This document shows positions 44,192 to 56,802 of a DNA stretch of 64,000 bases, piece by piece. The DNA comes from Pocillopora verrucosa (Eukaryota > Cnidaria > Anthozoa > Scleractinia > Pocilloporidae), in NCBI RefSeq assembly GCF_036669915.1, contig NC_089318.1, forward strand, positions 22,795,725 to 22,859,724. The letters run 5' to 3'. Under the pieces are notes generated by a model. The model was not told the DNA's origin. It did no database searches and worked only from the letters and a program-made list of their open reading frames with translations. How positions within the stretch are numbered: position 1 is the stretch's first letter; every line of letters begins with the position of its first letter. A program made the translations under genes and the position numbers.

Positions 44192-45126
44192 GTTTTAAGG
44201 AAATGGGGAAAGGTTTGTATTTAAAAAAACCGCAATAAAAATGGCACTCGGGATGGGAATCTACTGAGACCTAAATCTACTGTTTACAGGTTTTGAGTAT
44301 GAAATCACCTTCGTTGTAGCAAATCAGGAAGTTACTAATAGACGTATAGGGTCTTAATTCCAAAGCGAGCTGCTGCGAGTAAATTCTCTCAAATTCCGTG
44401 TCAAATTTCCTTGCCAAAGGCCTCGCAGTATCTGAAGTTCACAGCGACTAAACCTGTTATAACAGCAGAAATTTTTGAAAGAAATATATTGAATTGACCC
44501 AGCAATTACTTTACCGACGAATCAATTCAAGATTTTACAACTCCTTTGCTCACATTGTAAGTCTTATCTTACAGGAAAGAAGACATAATCTGCAACGTTC
44601 AAAACTGATTAGCTAATCCTGTATGTACCCTGAGTGAAGCTGACTTCTTTGAAGACCATCAGTCATCTTTGCCTCTACCGTATGAAATGGAACATTTGGT
44701 GTCAGTAGGACCGAAACATTTTTCAGTTTTAGAGGAGCAGTTAAGAGTGTTTTAGATTTCGCTTTAGTAGTCAGGCATGTTTGTCACTTAGATGTAAAGA
44801 GCAGTTATTTTCTTGAGAGGCGCTCCATTGTCTACACAGCCCGAACAATAAGTTTTTACGAGGGAAGAGTTTTAATTTTGAATAATCTGACGAAAAGGTT
44901 ATCATTGTGATTTATGAGTCAGAATCCTTCTTTAGCCTTCTCACAAAGATGTTTAGGATGACATAATTTTGTCAGAGGTTTTCCAGTGTACGTTTTTCAT
45001 TCTGTAAATGAGATACCTCGAAATATCAGACTTTTTAAGGCTGGAACAAACTTTGGAATTGATTCGTCGAAAAAGCGCATCGTTCGTTTGTTTAGCTAGT
45101 CATAATAGACTTTTAGAATACTTCAG
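44192..45126 (+). other. 3-prime flank of TPR-CHAT copy 2
   Basis: No gene. AATAAA about 40 bases after the stop (near 44,233) is a candidate poly(A) signal. Collinear with unit 1 except for the 300-bp indel. Confidence 0.55.
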
Positions 45127-45475
45127 AAGTTAACCCCATCTACATATGAATCATTGAGCCAGCGATACAACTGGACAATTCAATTATCAAATACTAATTT
45201 TGTTCAACAGGTCACTTGACCATTCTGTTTTTTTATTGTAATAGGTCAGATTGGAGTTTCCGGTACAGTGAATAAAAGCTAGTTAATTTTTTCCTTCTTG
45301 TAGGACTAGTTACAATAAGGAAGCTGAGCCCAGTTATATATCGAACAAGGGGCCAGAAATTCAGTCATAATATTCTGTTATCAAATACAGATTTTGTTGA
45401 ATGGGTCACTGGACCATTCGTTTTCATTGCCATCGATCACATTTTAATTTCTTATATCTTAAATAAAAGCACATG
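45127..45475 (+). repeat. Diverged tandem duplicate of about 180 bp with poly(A) signals, unit 2
   Basis: Counterpart of 11,172-11,525. Each half again ends with AATAAAAGC. Confidence 0.55.
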
Positions 45476-45869
45476 TTACCCAGACAAAAAGTTTTACTTT
45501 TTACAACTAATTTCGCTTTGTATGAGTTCAGTCGAGATAATTTGAACTAAACCATGAATTTCGCCGGGTATATACCAACCCAGTGCCGGAGAGAAAAACA
45601 GGGCTGCAGTATTGTATTGTTCAAATGAATACGAGTGAGAATGACTTTTGACATTTTAAACGACACTTGATACAAACTGGGATAAACTTCAACAAATGCA
45701 AGTCGTCGTGATATTTCAAAAGTTTGTCTCTGTTAAACCACAGGGGGTTTTCGTTATTGTAAAAGCGAAATTTCTGTGAACAAAAACCTTTGAGAATGTT
45801 ATGTATCTTTATCTACTGACGTGATTGTATTGCCTCGGTCTCCTTCTTGACCGAAAGTTGAAAATTCTG

Positions 45870-46362
45870 TCAGTTCAGACGTTTTTGCTTTGAATCATTG
45901 TAAAGAGCATTATTTACCAATTGAAATACGTGATTAGTATGTTTCTTGCAGCCTTCGTCACAATCACTTGGTATGTTAATGACAATGTTCACCTGATGAT
46001 GGCTTTCCTGTCGCTGCTCGTTAATCTTAACCTTTTGATAATTCACTCCAAGCGAAGGGATGCCGCTGTTTTGAAACCCTAGATTTAATCCAAAGCTTTC
46101 TGATTTGCCTGTTGGACTGCTTTTTTCCGTCTTCGCGTCTTGTGCCATTGTCACGACCAAATCTTTTTTCTGTGTACGAGTTTGTCCTGGATTGTAGATA
46201 ACTTGCTTCGTTTCAGGATCAAACATTGCAGGCACAAGCTCACAAGACGCCATTGGAACCCTTCCTTGTCTAAACACGCATAGGAGAAGAACGATTTTGA
46301 ACCAGCAAAACTCAGAAAGCGAAATAGAAGCTGTTGCTGTGAATTTGCTGCAGCACTGAGTT
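45870..46362 (-). pseudogene. Small secreted-type protein of unknown family, unit 2 copy (start lost)
   Basis: After an acceptor (CTCTTTTCAG) the minus strand is open to a stop at 45,870. It reads SLSEFCWFKIVLLLCVF as in unit 1, then MASCELVPAMFDPETKQVIY, a Ser/Lys-rich middle, and VNIVINIPSDCDEGCKKHTN near the end. The codon aligned with the unit 1 ATG is ACA, so the natural start is lost; an internal ATG (MASCELVPAM) would omit the signal-like segment. About 155 residues in the ancestral form. The long frame suggests the protein was under selection until recently. No family recognised. Confidence 0.6.
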
Positions 46363-46399
46363 CTGAAAAGAGAAATTAATTTTGCATAAGATCTGTTGC

Positions 46400-46620
46400 G
46401 TGACCTTGATAAACCGGAAGCGGCTCTTCAGGTGAATTTGCCCAGACCGATAAAAACATGAGAACACTGCATTCGTGTATGCTATGCATAGAGTACAAAC
46501 CCATTTCTTTTCGCTCAAACCCTTTGCAATAACCTGCTCTGTCAGGTCGTGATCTAACAAGGCAAGAATGAGTTCCCAAGATGCCAGGGAAACCCTTCTT
46601 TGATTTATAAACACAGAATA
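46400..46620 (-). pseudogene. Degenerate upstream duplicate of the small secreted-type gene, unit 2
   Basis: The frame VFINQRRVSLASWELILALL followed by DHDLTEQVIAKG aligns residue for residue in pattern with VFRQGRVPMASCELVPAMFD and PETKQVIYNPG of the neighbouring exon. It is better preserved than in unit 1 (12,650-12,900). Confidence 0.5.
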
Positions 46621-46992
46621 AAGAAGGTTTCAAGCTGGAAAGAGGGCATTGTTAGGAAAGTGCTATAACAGCATGAATACAGATTTAAAGAAATTCATGG
46701 AATCTGTGTAATATTGATAAACGAGAGGCTTAGTAATAGGCTCGATCGGTACGGGATTTTGTCCAGAAATAACACAAAGAAGTGTTTAACCCCACAAACC
46801 AGCTGTTGCTTATCTTTTCTTTCAGCTCAAACTTTGTAAAAGAAAGCTTGCATGATGCCTGTGGGATTCGTCCTTGTATAGAATTTTACAGAATGAGAAT
46901 GATTTTAAACCAAAAAAATTCAGCGATGGAAAGTAATTTGTGGAGTTTACGTAATGTCTGTTGCGTGACTTTTAATACAAACAACCAGAAGC

Positions 46993-47040
46993 TGAGTCAT
47001 TTCCACCCGATAGGAATTTTCCATAAAGTAAGAGTATAAA
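46993..47040 (+). promoter_or_regulatory. AP-1, kappaB and TATA promoter of the KDEL peptide gene, unit 2
   Basis: TGAGTCA (46,993-46,999), GGAATTTTCC (47,013-47,022) and TATAAA (47,035-47,040). Positions relative to each other are the same as in unit 1. The first transcribed base would lie near 47,065. Confidence 0.6.
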
Positions 47041-47120
47041 AGTTCAATGATTAATTACGAAAAACACTTTCTTCGAATAGGAACCTCTTTCCTGATCTAC
47101 TGAGTCATATTTGCTGCAAG

Positions 47121-47560
47121 ACGAAGAAATCTACCCTGGTTCTATTCACGATTGTCTGTTTTATTTTGATCGTTTGTGCACCAGACGAGAGTTCCGGTTT
47201 CGTTCGCAGAGCTCTAAAGAAGGTAGAAAAACTGTAAGAAAAGTCGTCTTAAAACCAGTGAAAAAAGTCTTCAAGGAGGTGATAGAAAAACCAGTTAAGT
47301 CTGTGTTAAGAGCCGTGGGAGCAAGACGCAAGACGTACAGAGAATTCCAAAAAGAGGTGGTCCATTCTCGAGTGACTTTCACTGAAGATTCCTACCAAGC
47401 TGAGAAAATCAACCCTTGCCCTAACGGACATCATGTTGTTGTGAAAACAGAGCAGCCAGTTGAGATTCACTTTGAAGACAATGTGGTAGTGATACAGAAC
47501 AGTTATTGCCGAAAATGTGGACAGCATTTCTTCCATACAAAACATAAGGATGAGCTTTAA
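47121..47560 (+). pseudogene. Secretory basic peptide with C-terminal KDEL, unit 2 (start lost, frameshift)
   Basis: The codon aligned with the unit 1 start is ACG, and one A is missing in a run (GTAGAAAAACTG against GTAGAAAAAACTG) near 47,230, so signal peptide and body are in different frames. From there the frame is open through VRKVVLKPVKKVFKEVIEKP, then CPNGHHVVVKTEQ, CRKCGQHFFHTKH and KDEL, ending in TAA. Together the two units show the family architecture: signal, basic helix-like region, Cys/His motif, ER-retention tetrapeptide. Neither copy alone can encode all of it. Confidence 0.65.
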
Positions 47561-48912
47561 AACGCAACACTGAACTTTAAACCAGCGGGACATTCGTCAT
47601 GAATTAAATCAAAAATGAAATGTTGTTCATTATTTCGTTATCTCCGAAGAGCTGGAAATTGTTCACAGAGTGTCATTTAGAAATAAATAGCAACCTCTGT
47701 TCGTTAAAAGTATATTAATTCCAATTTTTTTTTCGACAACTCGTACTTGCGATGGCCCGAATTTGAATAAATTCTAGTTCGTTAACTTTCTCGTAATTAT
47801 GGGTGACCTCGGATCGTTCAGATGTCATGGACTTTTTGAACATACTGAATATAGGAGCCTTTGCGTCAAGAATCCTTTCTTTCTTCTTGGCTAAACTCTA
47901 AGAACATCGCTCGTGTATCGGTCGATTGACTATTATGAAGATTGTGTCAGTCCTAGGTCTATAACTTCACGATACCCTGCAAATTGTCCCCCATTGTCTC
48001 TGTACAAGCCAAGTGAGGCATACAGTTAGAATAATGAACCTAGCTATCTCGCTTTGGCTCCTATCGCAGCTTTCCAGTTTTTTTAAGAAAGCCGCAATGT
48101 AATGTCCTGAAATGAGAATTGATGTACTCTACTGATCAATGGTCTGGAATGTTTCGTAACAGTTCTACGCTCAGCCTGACTCAGGTCAGCTGTTGGTATT
48201 GAGAAGCGATGGCCTGTGTAAGAAGCGGTTCTAATACAGGACTTAGTGCAGTAACTTGTTTGAGTTGATCGAGCGTCATAAAAACCATTCCTGTCGCCAT
48301 TCTACATTCCTGGAACGGTTAGTCTCCAATCATGTATAGTTGATTGTGCTACTTATATTCGCCTGCTGCGACCCCAGTCACTCGAGCGTTTTCCTGTCGA
48401 GTGTAGCATGCAGGGCCGTGGCTTTACCGCTACATCGTGGTGCAGAGGGTCCATGAAAATGCGATCGGCCCCGTTCCTTTTCCGGTCAACGCGCGCAGGA
48501 GTAATTCTCAATAACTGCGACCAGGCGTTAACTGGGAACCGCGAATAGTGTAGCTCTGCAAGAGTCGGCGGTCTCTCGTGTACTTGGCCCCGCCCCCACC
48601 CCCTCCCTCTCCTATTCCCCCCCCCCCCTCCACACCAACCGGAAAAGAAAACGCCTGACTTCAGGTTAGTTACTCCGAATTCCCGAGATCTGAAATTTTA
48701 AAAGAATTATAGCATAACAACACAAAATTTAAGTATCACCATGTTGTTCCACCCTTTCAAAATCTTTTTTTAAAACAGTTCTCTATTTCTTTCCTTGTTC
48801 CTCTTTTCATGATCACAGATTTTTTCCACTGAATTTCTAGTATCTTTGCATCCATTTTACTCCTTATGAGAAATGAAGAAATAGAAAGTTGACCAAAGTA
48901 TATGTACAGTAA
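47561..48912 (+). other. Intergenic stretch, unit 2
   Basis: Collinear with unit 1 from 13,812 on, minus about 430 bp lost near 48,305. No gene seen. Confidence 0.5.
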
Positions 48913-48915
48913 ATC

Positions 48916-50679
48916 ATGGAGACACTTAACATTTTGGACGAAACCATTCGACTCGGAGACCAGTAAGTCGGGCGGGAAAAGTTAACAATTAACCACAACT
49001 CAAACCTCAGGACAAATTATTTGATCACCGATATTCAAGTGTTAGAAACTTAGAGTGGAAAAATTTATTCAAAACGGCCATATTAACTTGCAGTGTTCAA
49101 AAGCTTAATGTTATTACAATCGACCTGAATTTCAGCGCAACATTTTTTTGGTAATTTAATTTTGTTTTGTTCTCCACTTTAGATACAGTTTTCAAACACG
49201 AGACCTGGTGCTTCCGAGAAACTTTCCTTTCCAGTTGCCACAACTGATGCAGGACAAGAACCTCGTCAGCAAACGTCACCTGCTGTGGAAGAGAAAACAG
49301 TACAAAGCGAAAAGACAACTGAAAATTCTGTTCCAATGGGTTCTTCTCTAAACCCAGTCGAAGAAATCAAACTTGCTCGCGCGTACTCAGCATTGGATGG
49401 GGAAGCTTTGATGGAGATATCAAGTAAAGATACATGTTTAAAAGAATGTGGGGATGGAATAACGCATTCTGCCTCTCCCTACCGGAGAGAATCCCATGAA
49501 CATGACCAAAGTCACTCTGCCTTGTCTTCAGGAGATTGCAAGGGACTTTTTAAAGAGATTTCAGGCGTGGAACAGACGGTATTAACTTTAAACGAGATCG
49601 AAAAAGGCATTAGTGCCTTAATGAACAAGGAGAATCAGCTTACTGGCAGGAATTCAACCTATGACACGCATGTAGATATATCTTTTGAATATCTAGACGA
49701 TCATTCATCTTTCTCAATCCAGGCTCATCTAGCAGTATTTTGTCTGGCTCTCAGAAAATGATGCCGTGGTCAAGAAGAGTAGAAGATCCTCTCTCTAGCA
49801 AATAGCTGTAAAAATCGTCCGTGATGTCTATGATCGTATCGGTTGCGATGAGAATTATCTCCGATACGCGAGCTGGGTGGATGAACCGAACGATGACACG
49901 ATTAAACTTGATACCACTGCAATGCCCTGTAATGATACATTATCGCACGAGAAGGTAAACTGACTCAAGATCCCTTTTCTTGTGGGATGCCTGCGAGGCA
50001 TACCTCGTTGAAATTCTGGCGGTTTTTTTCCTGGTAGACACCAATGGCGAAGTGGACCAATGGGATTTCTAAGAGCACCATTGCTTACTTCCGGTCTTAC
50101 AAATCAACGAAAACGATTTGAAAGAGCATTAATTTTATACGATGATATAGATTTTTTTTTCCGTTGAGAAAAATCCTTGTTTGAGCGCGCTTTAAAATCC
50201 CAAAAGATAATTCATTCTTTAACAACACTCCTGTGGTCTTTTGACGACATAACTCGTCTATTTGTCTTTTGTTAAAAATTGGCAATGGTAACAGAACCGA
50301 GTGGAGTTCAATTCGGTCTGTAATCATACGGGTGATTAACAAAATCGTACGTCCGCGAATTGGACGATGCGAAGTCCTGTTACAAATTAATCACAACTAT
50401 GACAGAATTTGTGAGAGATACCAACTTTTCTCTTCACAGATCACAATCCCAGAAGGAAATGATAACAATTCGGAGAATGTTGACAAATTATGTTCTGACG
50501 GAATGGCTTCCACAGCTCTCGAGTCAACTCATTCAAATACAGAAGAGCCTAGCATGGAAACTTCCTCTTTCCAGACTGACCAATTGGAAGTGGCGTCTGT
50601 AAATGCATCATATGATGCACAGAGGACTCCAAAGATGCCAGTCAAAAGAGCGTCCCTGAGGCGTGGTCAGAAAAAATGA
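48916..50679 (+). CDS. Unknown multi-exon gene, unit 2
   Basis: Candidate exons: 48,916-48,962 (METLNILDETIRLGD, GTAAGT donor); 49,183 to about 49,761 (after TCTCCACTTTAG, a frame of about 190 residues including SNTRPGASEKLSF and LNEIEKGISALMNKENQL); 49,799-49,954 (after CCTCTCTCTAG, DRIGCDENYLRYASWVDE, GTAAAC donor, phase 0 at both ends); 50,440-50,679 (after TCTCTTCACAG, phase 0, ITIPEGNDNNSENVDKLCSD to a stop). The last two join in frame. The first two do not join in frame as drawn, so there is a missing exon, another splice site or decay. The product is hydrophilic, Ser/Thr/Glu-rich, with no domain I recognise. Unit 1 has lost the middle exons. Confidence 0.45.
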
Positions 50680-51126
50680 TCTGCTTTAAAGAAGAGAAGG
50701 AAATAATTAACATTTGGGAGGAAGGAGAATTAGAAGTTCTTGATGGACACGTACGGAATAGCACTTGATGGTTGGAGAAATATGGAACTGTATCTGTTGA
50801 ATGCACTGATGGGAGGATTCTTCTCCTTTGGCAGCTGCTCTTGTTATTCATTATTAATAGTCGAATGTGACCATCATCCTTATTTAAAAAATGTTAAAAC
50901 CAATCACGATTCAGACGTCTCTTTTTTTTCAGGAAAGTCCTACCACCTGACGATAATGTTATGCTTAACTTTTTTCGAATCATTTTGGCTCGGCATGATC
51001 CATGCTTAATTTCCAAGTACTACCTTACTGAAAACCTTTGGTAACAATTTTGCTACACGGCAGACAGCAACCCAATTGACAACTCTTTTTGTCTATAATG
51101 GTCAACGCATTACATCCATCTCCCAA

Positions 51127-53905
51127 ATGAATGAGCTAAGTTCGAAGTTCGTCATCTTTGTTCTGATGATAAGTTTTCAATGCAATGGGGAAAATCCTAT
51201 TCGTCAGGATTCTGAATTTAGTTTCGCAAACTTTGTTAAAAATCCTTTTTCTAAACTGGCATCTCCAATCCTTGCTTTGTTGAAGCTGTCGACTCTCGAT
51301 GAATGTGCTTTCGAATGTCTTACAAACAAGAATTGCTTCTCTATAAACTTCGCGACAGTGTCGGCAGGTGATGACAAGTATGAGTGTGAGTTATTGAACG
51401 CTGATATGTTTAAACAAGCGGATAAGTTTGCTGCAAGTGGAGATTTTCATCACTACAACAACAAGGTTGGTTCTAACTTTACTGTTGTGCCGTTGATTTC
51501 CAAGTAATTCTTAATCACATGCTGCCAAGGCTTAAATTCTCTGAAATACAAACCAAGATATCTTACTGATGTTACGTTGAATGTTCTAAAATGCCAAATA
51601 TCTTCCCATTTTATTTCATTTTGAATCAGTCGCGATATTTAACGAAACATAAAGAGAGTTTTTGGAATGCAACTCCTTGATGAAGACGACCATCGACACT
51701 TTCTTGGATTTTTAAAATTAATTCTGACACAGTGAAACAATAGAGATATCTGCAAATCATTTATTTGTTTCGCATCAAGCAAATACATGTTTTGTAACGG
51801 AGACACGCGTCTTGCATCAATTTGATAATTAATTTTTTGTTTTAAATTCGAGCCTTCTCACAAACAAAATGCATTGTTCAACTTCAAATAAAACCAAAAG
51901 AATATGAACTAATATTCTCTAGATAAAATCCATTACTGAGTGCAGTCAAAAGCACACAAAAACAAACTCATAGAGGTACAAATAAACAATGTTCTCTTTG
52001 TAATAATCCATGTATTCGATGGCTCATCGATCGACTTAAGATTTTAATTAATTTTTAATCACACGTTTTCCAACACAATTTGCACATTTTCAAAACATAT
52101 ACAAGTCAGATATATTTATCTCAAACTGCGAAGAAAATTGATGGACTCCGATAATAAGAAGAGTCGAAATTAAAGGCATTCCGGTCACGCCGCAGTGACG
52201 CCGAGAGTGTTTTGGCTTGCGATACCATTATGAATATCCAGTTTAAAAATTGTCTCACCAATCATAAGGGAGCTGTTTTCTCTATATGATTAGCAGACGC
52301 CTTGCACACAGAAAATCCTTGTAAAAATGGCGGGTCCTGCTTCCCAACTTTCAATGAGGAGGAATACAGCTGCGATTGTGCATCAGGATACAGTGGGAAA
52401 CGTTGTGAGATGGGTGAGTTAAAAGCGTGGAAAATTGTGGGTGTTGTCAAAATTCAGTGGGGTTCATCACAGCAACAAAGTGAATATTGATCAAAGGCAC
52501 TAAAATATTCCTTAATTTCAACTGACCCAAGCAAACACGCACACGTTTGCAGTTAAAGGATTATAAGCTTCATACCCAGCTTAGGGCATTTAAAGGATGT
52601 AATTTTCTTAATCTCTTCTGCAGCAATTATTTTTTGTTATCTCGGACCTTGAGGTAAAGGATAATGATCCCCTGTTATCTTCCTTAGATGCGATATAATC
52701 CATAGGGGTTACAACCAACCCCTCCCCTCCCCCTACTTTAATCACAGCATTTTAACAGGTTTCTCTCGTAATTCGCCCAGCTAGCACTTTCTTATGCTCC
52801 TGGTTTGCGGTATTATACCCAAGATAAAAACACGAAAACCCTACTTAGAAATCAAAATTGCAATTTTTCATCCTGTTCCAGACGTTCAGTGAGTAACATG
52901 AGGCGCGATAGCAAACGGCGCGATTTAATCTCAGAAGGGTATTCGATAGATCCTACGGTGTAACTGTAACCACTACCGCTTGGCCGTGGAAGGTCTGGGT
53001 ACGAGACTACCGTGCGATAGTAGCCAAGAAGTGAAAAAAAGAGGGAGGCTTTGGTCGGATCGCTTAATGAACCCGACCGAGTCCTTTCTCGTTTTAAGCT
53101 CTAACACTGCTGGGACCTGCTATCGCGGCTGATTTCACCACAGGGAGCCCAGGCTCTCTACAAGAGGGTAATAGGGGAGTTGAGACTCATTGCTATGGGG
53201 ACAGGTTTCTCATTCCACTACTGCTTGTTGAGAGCCCAGCTAAAACTCGGTGAAATGGCCTGAAATCACTACCAGAGAAGGAACATAACACAAACAAAAA
53301 CAAAAAAAATTACATGAAGATTAGAGTTTATTTGCTTCATTATCTACAGAGTTACGGAGCAGAGGATTGAACTAAGGGAGAGCTTGGGTACCCTGTGCTT
53401 TCACAGCGTTTATCCCGCCGAATGCCTGGAACAAGTTACACACCCCTCAATAAGGATTCCAGTGCACATTACAAAATGAAAAAATTAATAGATAAATAAA
53501 TAGCTTGAATAACAAAGATTGAAAATGAGAAATAAAACTAACTCCTTCATAATGAATTGAGCAATGCTGAGCCATCAAAAATTTTGAATGGTTAATTCTG
53601 CTTTAACACAGATGCCAACAACTTTTTCAACAGGTCACCTTTTAATCTGCGAGGGTGAATCTGGCCAACTGAGATGCAACAAAGAGGGAAAGATAAACGT
53701 TCTGTCTGCAAACTATGGCAGGCTAGATTCTCACTCATGTCCTCACTGGATGACTACTGACACCAACTGCCACTCAGGGAATTCTCTTTCTCAAATCTGC
53801 CAAAGTAATTCTACCTGTGAGCTGGAAGCAACTAATGTGTTTTTTGGAGGTAATCCATGCATGGGAACATATAAGTATCTATTTGTCGAATATCAATGTC
53901 AATGA
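51127..53905 (+). CDS. Secreted PAN/apple-EGF-SUEL lectin-like protein, unit 2
   Basis: The start MNELSSKFVIFVLMISFQC gives a signal peptide. Exon 1 (51,127 to about 51,503) encodes a PAN/apple-like module (LSTLDECAFECLTNKNCFSI to YECELLNADMF). Exon 52,312-52,413 is a complete EGF-like module (NPCKNGGSC to GKRCEM). Exon 53,634-53,905 is a SUEL/rhamnose- or galactose-binding lectin domain with ANYGRLDS and FFGGNPCMGTYKYLF, ending VEYQCQ and TGA. The EGF and lectin exons join in phase (1 plus 2). The obvious GTAATT donor at 51,504 is in the wrong phase for the EGF exon, so the true donor, a further exon, or a one-base lesion remains to be settled. Likely an extracellular carbohydrate-binding protein. 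Confidence 0.7.
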
Positions 53906-53934
53906 CACTTGACACTCAGAAAATTTCAGGTAAC

Positions 53935-54147
53935 TTAACCCTTAAAGTCTCGAGATCTGACTCTTAACTCTCCCCTCTAACTACTACACAGTTCCTTGAA
54001 AATAAATCGTGAGAATTTGGTGGTAGATCAAGACTACTAACTTCTACCTGATAACTTTGAGTATTTTCGTCTCAAGTTGGCTGGATAATGTGTGGATGTT
54101 ACAGGGAGAAGTTACATGTTAATCACTTGTGGGAGTTAAAGGGTTAA
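53935..54147. mobile_element. MITE with TTAACCC termini, unit 2, first
   Basis: Same insertion as 20,136-20,348. Confidence 0.6.
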
Positions 54148-54189
54148 GAGACTTAATCTCAGATGATCCGAAGTCTGTAACTAAAGTCT

Positions 54190-54405
54190 TTAACCCTTTA
54201 ACTCCCAAGATCTCATTAGTAATTCTCCTTACTGTCTGCCACATAGTTCTTGTGATGTTAGTTTCAAGAATTTGTTATTGGATCAACCAATAATCCCCTA
54301 ATTAATATTTCTCTTTATTCTCATCATGCACTTATCTGCTTGATATTATATTGATATTGTAAGGAGAAATTCTGTCTTGGTCACATATGGGAGTTCAAGG
54401 GTTAA
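54190..54405. mobile_element. MITE with TTAACCC termini, unit 2, second
   Basis: Same insertion as 20,391-20,604. Confidence 0.55.
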
Positions 54406-54589
54406 GGGCATTAGAGGTAATTATTTTGAACAGAGCAGCAGGCAACATGTTAATATTACCACACATTGATGCTATTTAATCAAAAATATTTTACATGTAA
54501 GCCTTAATTAAGCTTCTAAATAAATTTCATTGAATACTTGAATTTTAGCTGGGTTTTTTTTAATTTAAAGTATTTATTTTATATCATTA

Positions 54590-55010
54590 GCCTCAAATTT
54601 TTGCTTAAAATTCCCAGTAATTCTTAAACATTCCCAAAAATTCCCAAAAATTCCCAAAAATTCCCAGAAATTCCTAGAAATTTTTTAGATTTACAGCTTT
54701 TCAGGGAAAGTCATTGGTTCTCTGAGTTGGAATTCCTAGGAATTCGTAGGAATTCCTAGGAATTCCAAGTCCTGTTGGCTATAAACTTGGAATTTCTGGG
54801 AATTTCTGGGAATTTCTGGGAATTTCTAGCAATTTCTAGGTTTTTAGAACCAGAGTTGTTATGGTTGGGAATTCCTAGGAATTCCAAGGAATTCCCAGTC
54901 CGAATTTACCGTGAAAATTCACACCTTTATTCCTAGGAATTCCTAGGATAAATTCCTAGGAATTCCTAGGAAAATCCTAGGAATTCCTAGGAATTCCAAA
55001 AGCCATTTTG
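54590..55010. repeat. Palindrome-rich minisatellite of AATTCCTAGG type at the unit 2/3 junction
   Basis: Short direct repeats (ATTCCCAAAA, then AATTTCTGGG) alternate with many copies of the palindromes GGAATTCC and CCTAGG. The left half is in one orientation and later blocks are complementary, so the 400 bp could fold extensively. It is absent at the unit 1/2 junction. Confidence 0.85.
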
Positions 55011-55018
55011 CAAGGGAT

Positions 55019-56802
55019 ATGAGCATATGTAAATGAATATATGCATGTTATGGGTATTAAATTTATTATTATGCAGTCAGGCAATAAACATTGTAAGTGA
55101 CAGACTCCCAAGCAAACAATTTTATGTGGACAATTAGTGTAAATTATATCAATTAAAGTTGATCACAGTCAAACACTGGATGAAAGGTGACCTAAGCTTG
55201 AAAAAATACAGGCTCAACTGGAAACATAGGTACCTCTGATATTTACCTCTGTAAGATAAAAAAAACAACAAAAACTACTTGAATTCTTTTAGTGTAGGTA
55301 ATAACATGACTTCAAGCGCAATTCAGTGTAAATAAACACAAGAACAATTTTCAAAGACAACCAAAATTTGTAGTCTGAAAAATTTACAAGTACTTATTTA
55401 CAACAAATTACATGTTAAGAAATCATGTTATTACTAAGTAATATTTACACCAGAAAAGCATAGCAGAAAGTCAGGACAGACAAACGGTTGAGAGTGTGCA
55501 CTTTATTAGTAATTTGCACTGGTGCAACAACTTTGCACTTGTGTTGCATGATAAATGCACTAGTTTTCAGTCAACCAGAAGCAGGTACTTTTTTCATATA
55601 CATTGCTAGGGTGCAATATTACAATCATTGACCCTGTCCTTCCTTATGGCCTGACACACACAGCACAGAGATCAGACCACAGATAAGGCATCAACAACAA
55701 CTCTAAAAACACTAAAAAAAAAAGGATCCAACAGAAACACATGCAAGGAAATTAATTTAAGCAAACTCTTAATTAACTCTAAATTTACCCAACTGACTTT
55801 AGAGGAACAGACTACAACCCTAAAAAATAATCTGATGCCCTGACAGTATTGTAAAAAAATGTTCTTCCCATATTTTTTGTGTGTGCAGGAGGAAAATGAT
55901 GGGAAGTATGTTATTGCATCAGAGGGTCTATAATTTTCAAGGGATGATAATTTCTGATCAGTGCATGTCCATCCAAAATCTTTTTTGAGAGGCTGCTTTC
56001 GATCCAGTAGCAAGCAGCCATGTTGAAGAAACTTTTTGCACTACAAAAGAACTTTAATCTCTCAAAACTGATTTGAAAGCCATCATGGCTGTCATCCATT
56101 TGTTTTGGTGACCAAATAAGGCAGCCTTAACCCTCTGACCCCTAAGAGTGATTAGCATCTAATTTCTCCCAACAATATCTCCCAACAATAATCTCCCTTG
56201 AATCACACAGCAAGGTCACAAGAATAAAGGATATGATCACCAACTTAAGATGCTCTTGATTGTTAAACAAATTCTCCTTGTCAGCACCTTAAAGATGCAT
56301 AGAGAACAGTACAGAGAATATGGATACTGATGTTTGGGTGTAAAGTGTTTATAAATAATTGATCATTCTTGTAAACCAGTAAATCAGAAAGTAAATTTCA
56401 AATGTTTAATTATTTAAAATCTAAATGATAATTACACACACAGCATCTTCGTGTTGAAGGTAACAAAAAATATCTATCTGCATTTAGTAATAATTACTTG
56501 AAGGAACACCTTAAAAATGTTCTGGACAAAGCCAGTTTTCAAGGTAATTTCGATTTTTGACACTAGTAGCTGATTAAAATATTTTCTCAATTATGATACC
56601 AAGTAACTTGTGTAAAAAAAATAGCAGCAAAAATGTAAATTTTCCCTGAGAGATCATGCTATCAGAATCATTAGTAAATTCAATCCATCAAGGTAATATT
56701 CATGTTTAAATACTGAGCAAAACCTCTAAATAGCAGCATAACTATGCACTACAATTTTTATAAACTCAGGGTAAATGCATATAAGCCATTCACAAAGTGA
56801 AA
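55019..56802. other. Unit 3 sequence downstream of formamidase copy 3
   Basis: Closely follows 20,747-22,462, with an extra CTCCCAACAATA-type duplication near 56,165-56,190. A 113-codon minus-strand frame at 55,672-56,013 is only partly shared with unit 2 and has no recognisable domain. Confidence 0.55.
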
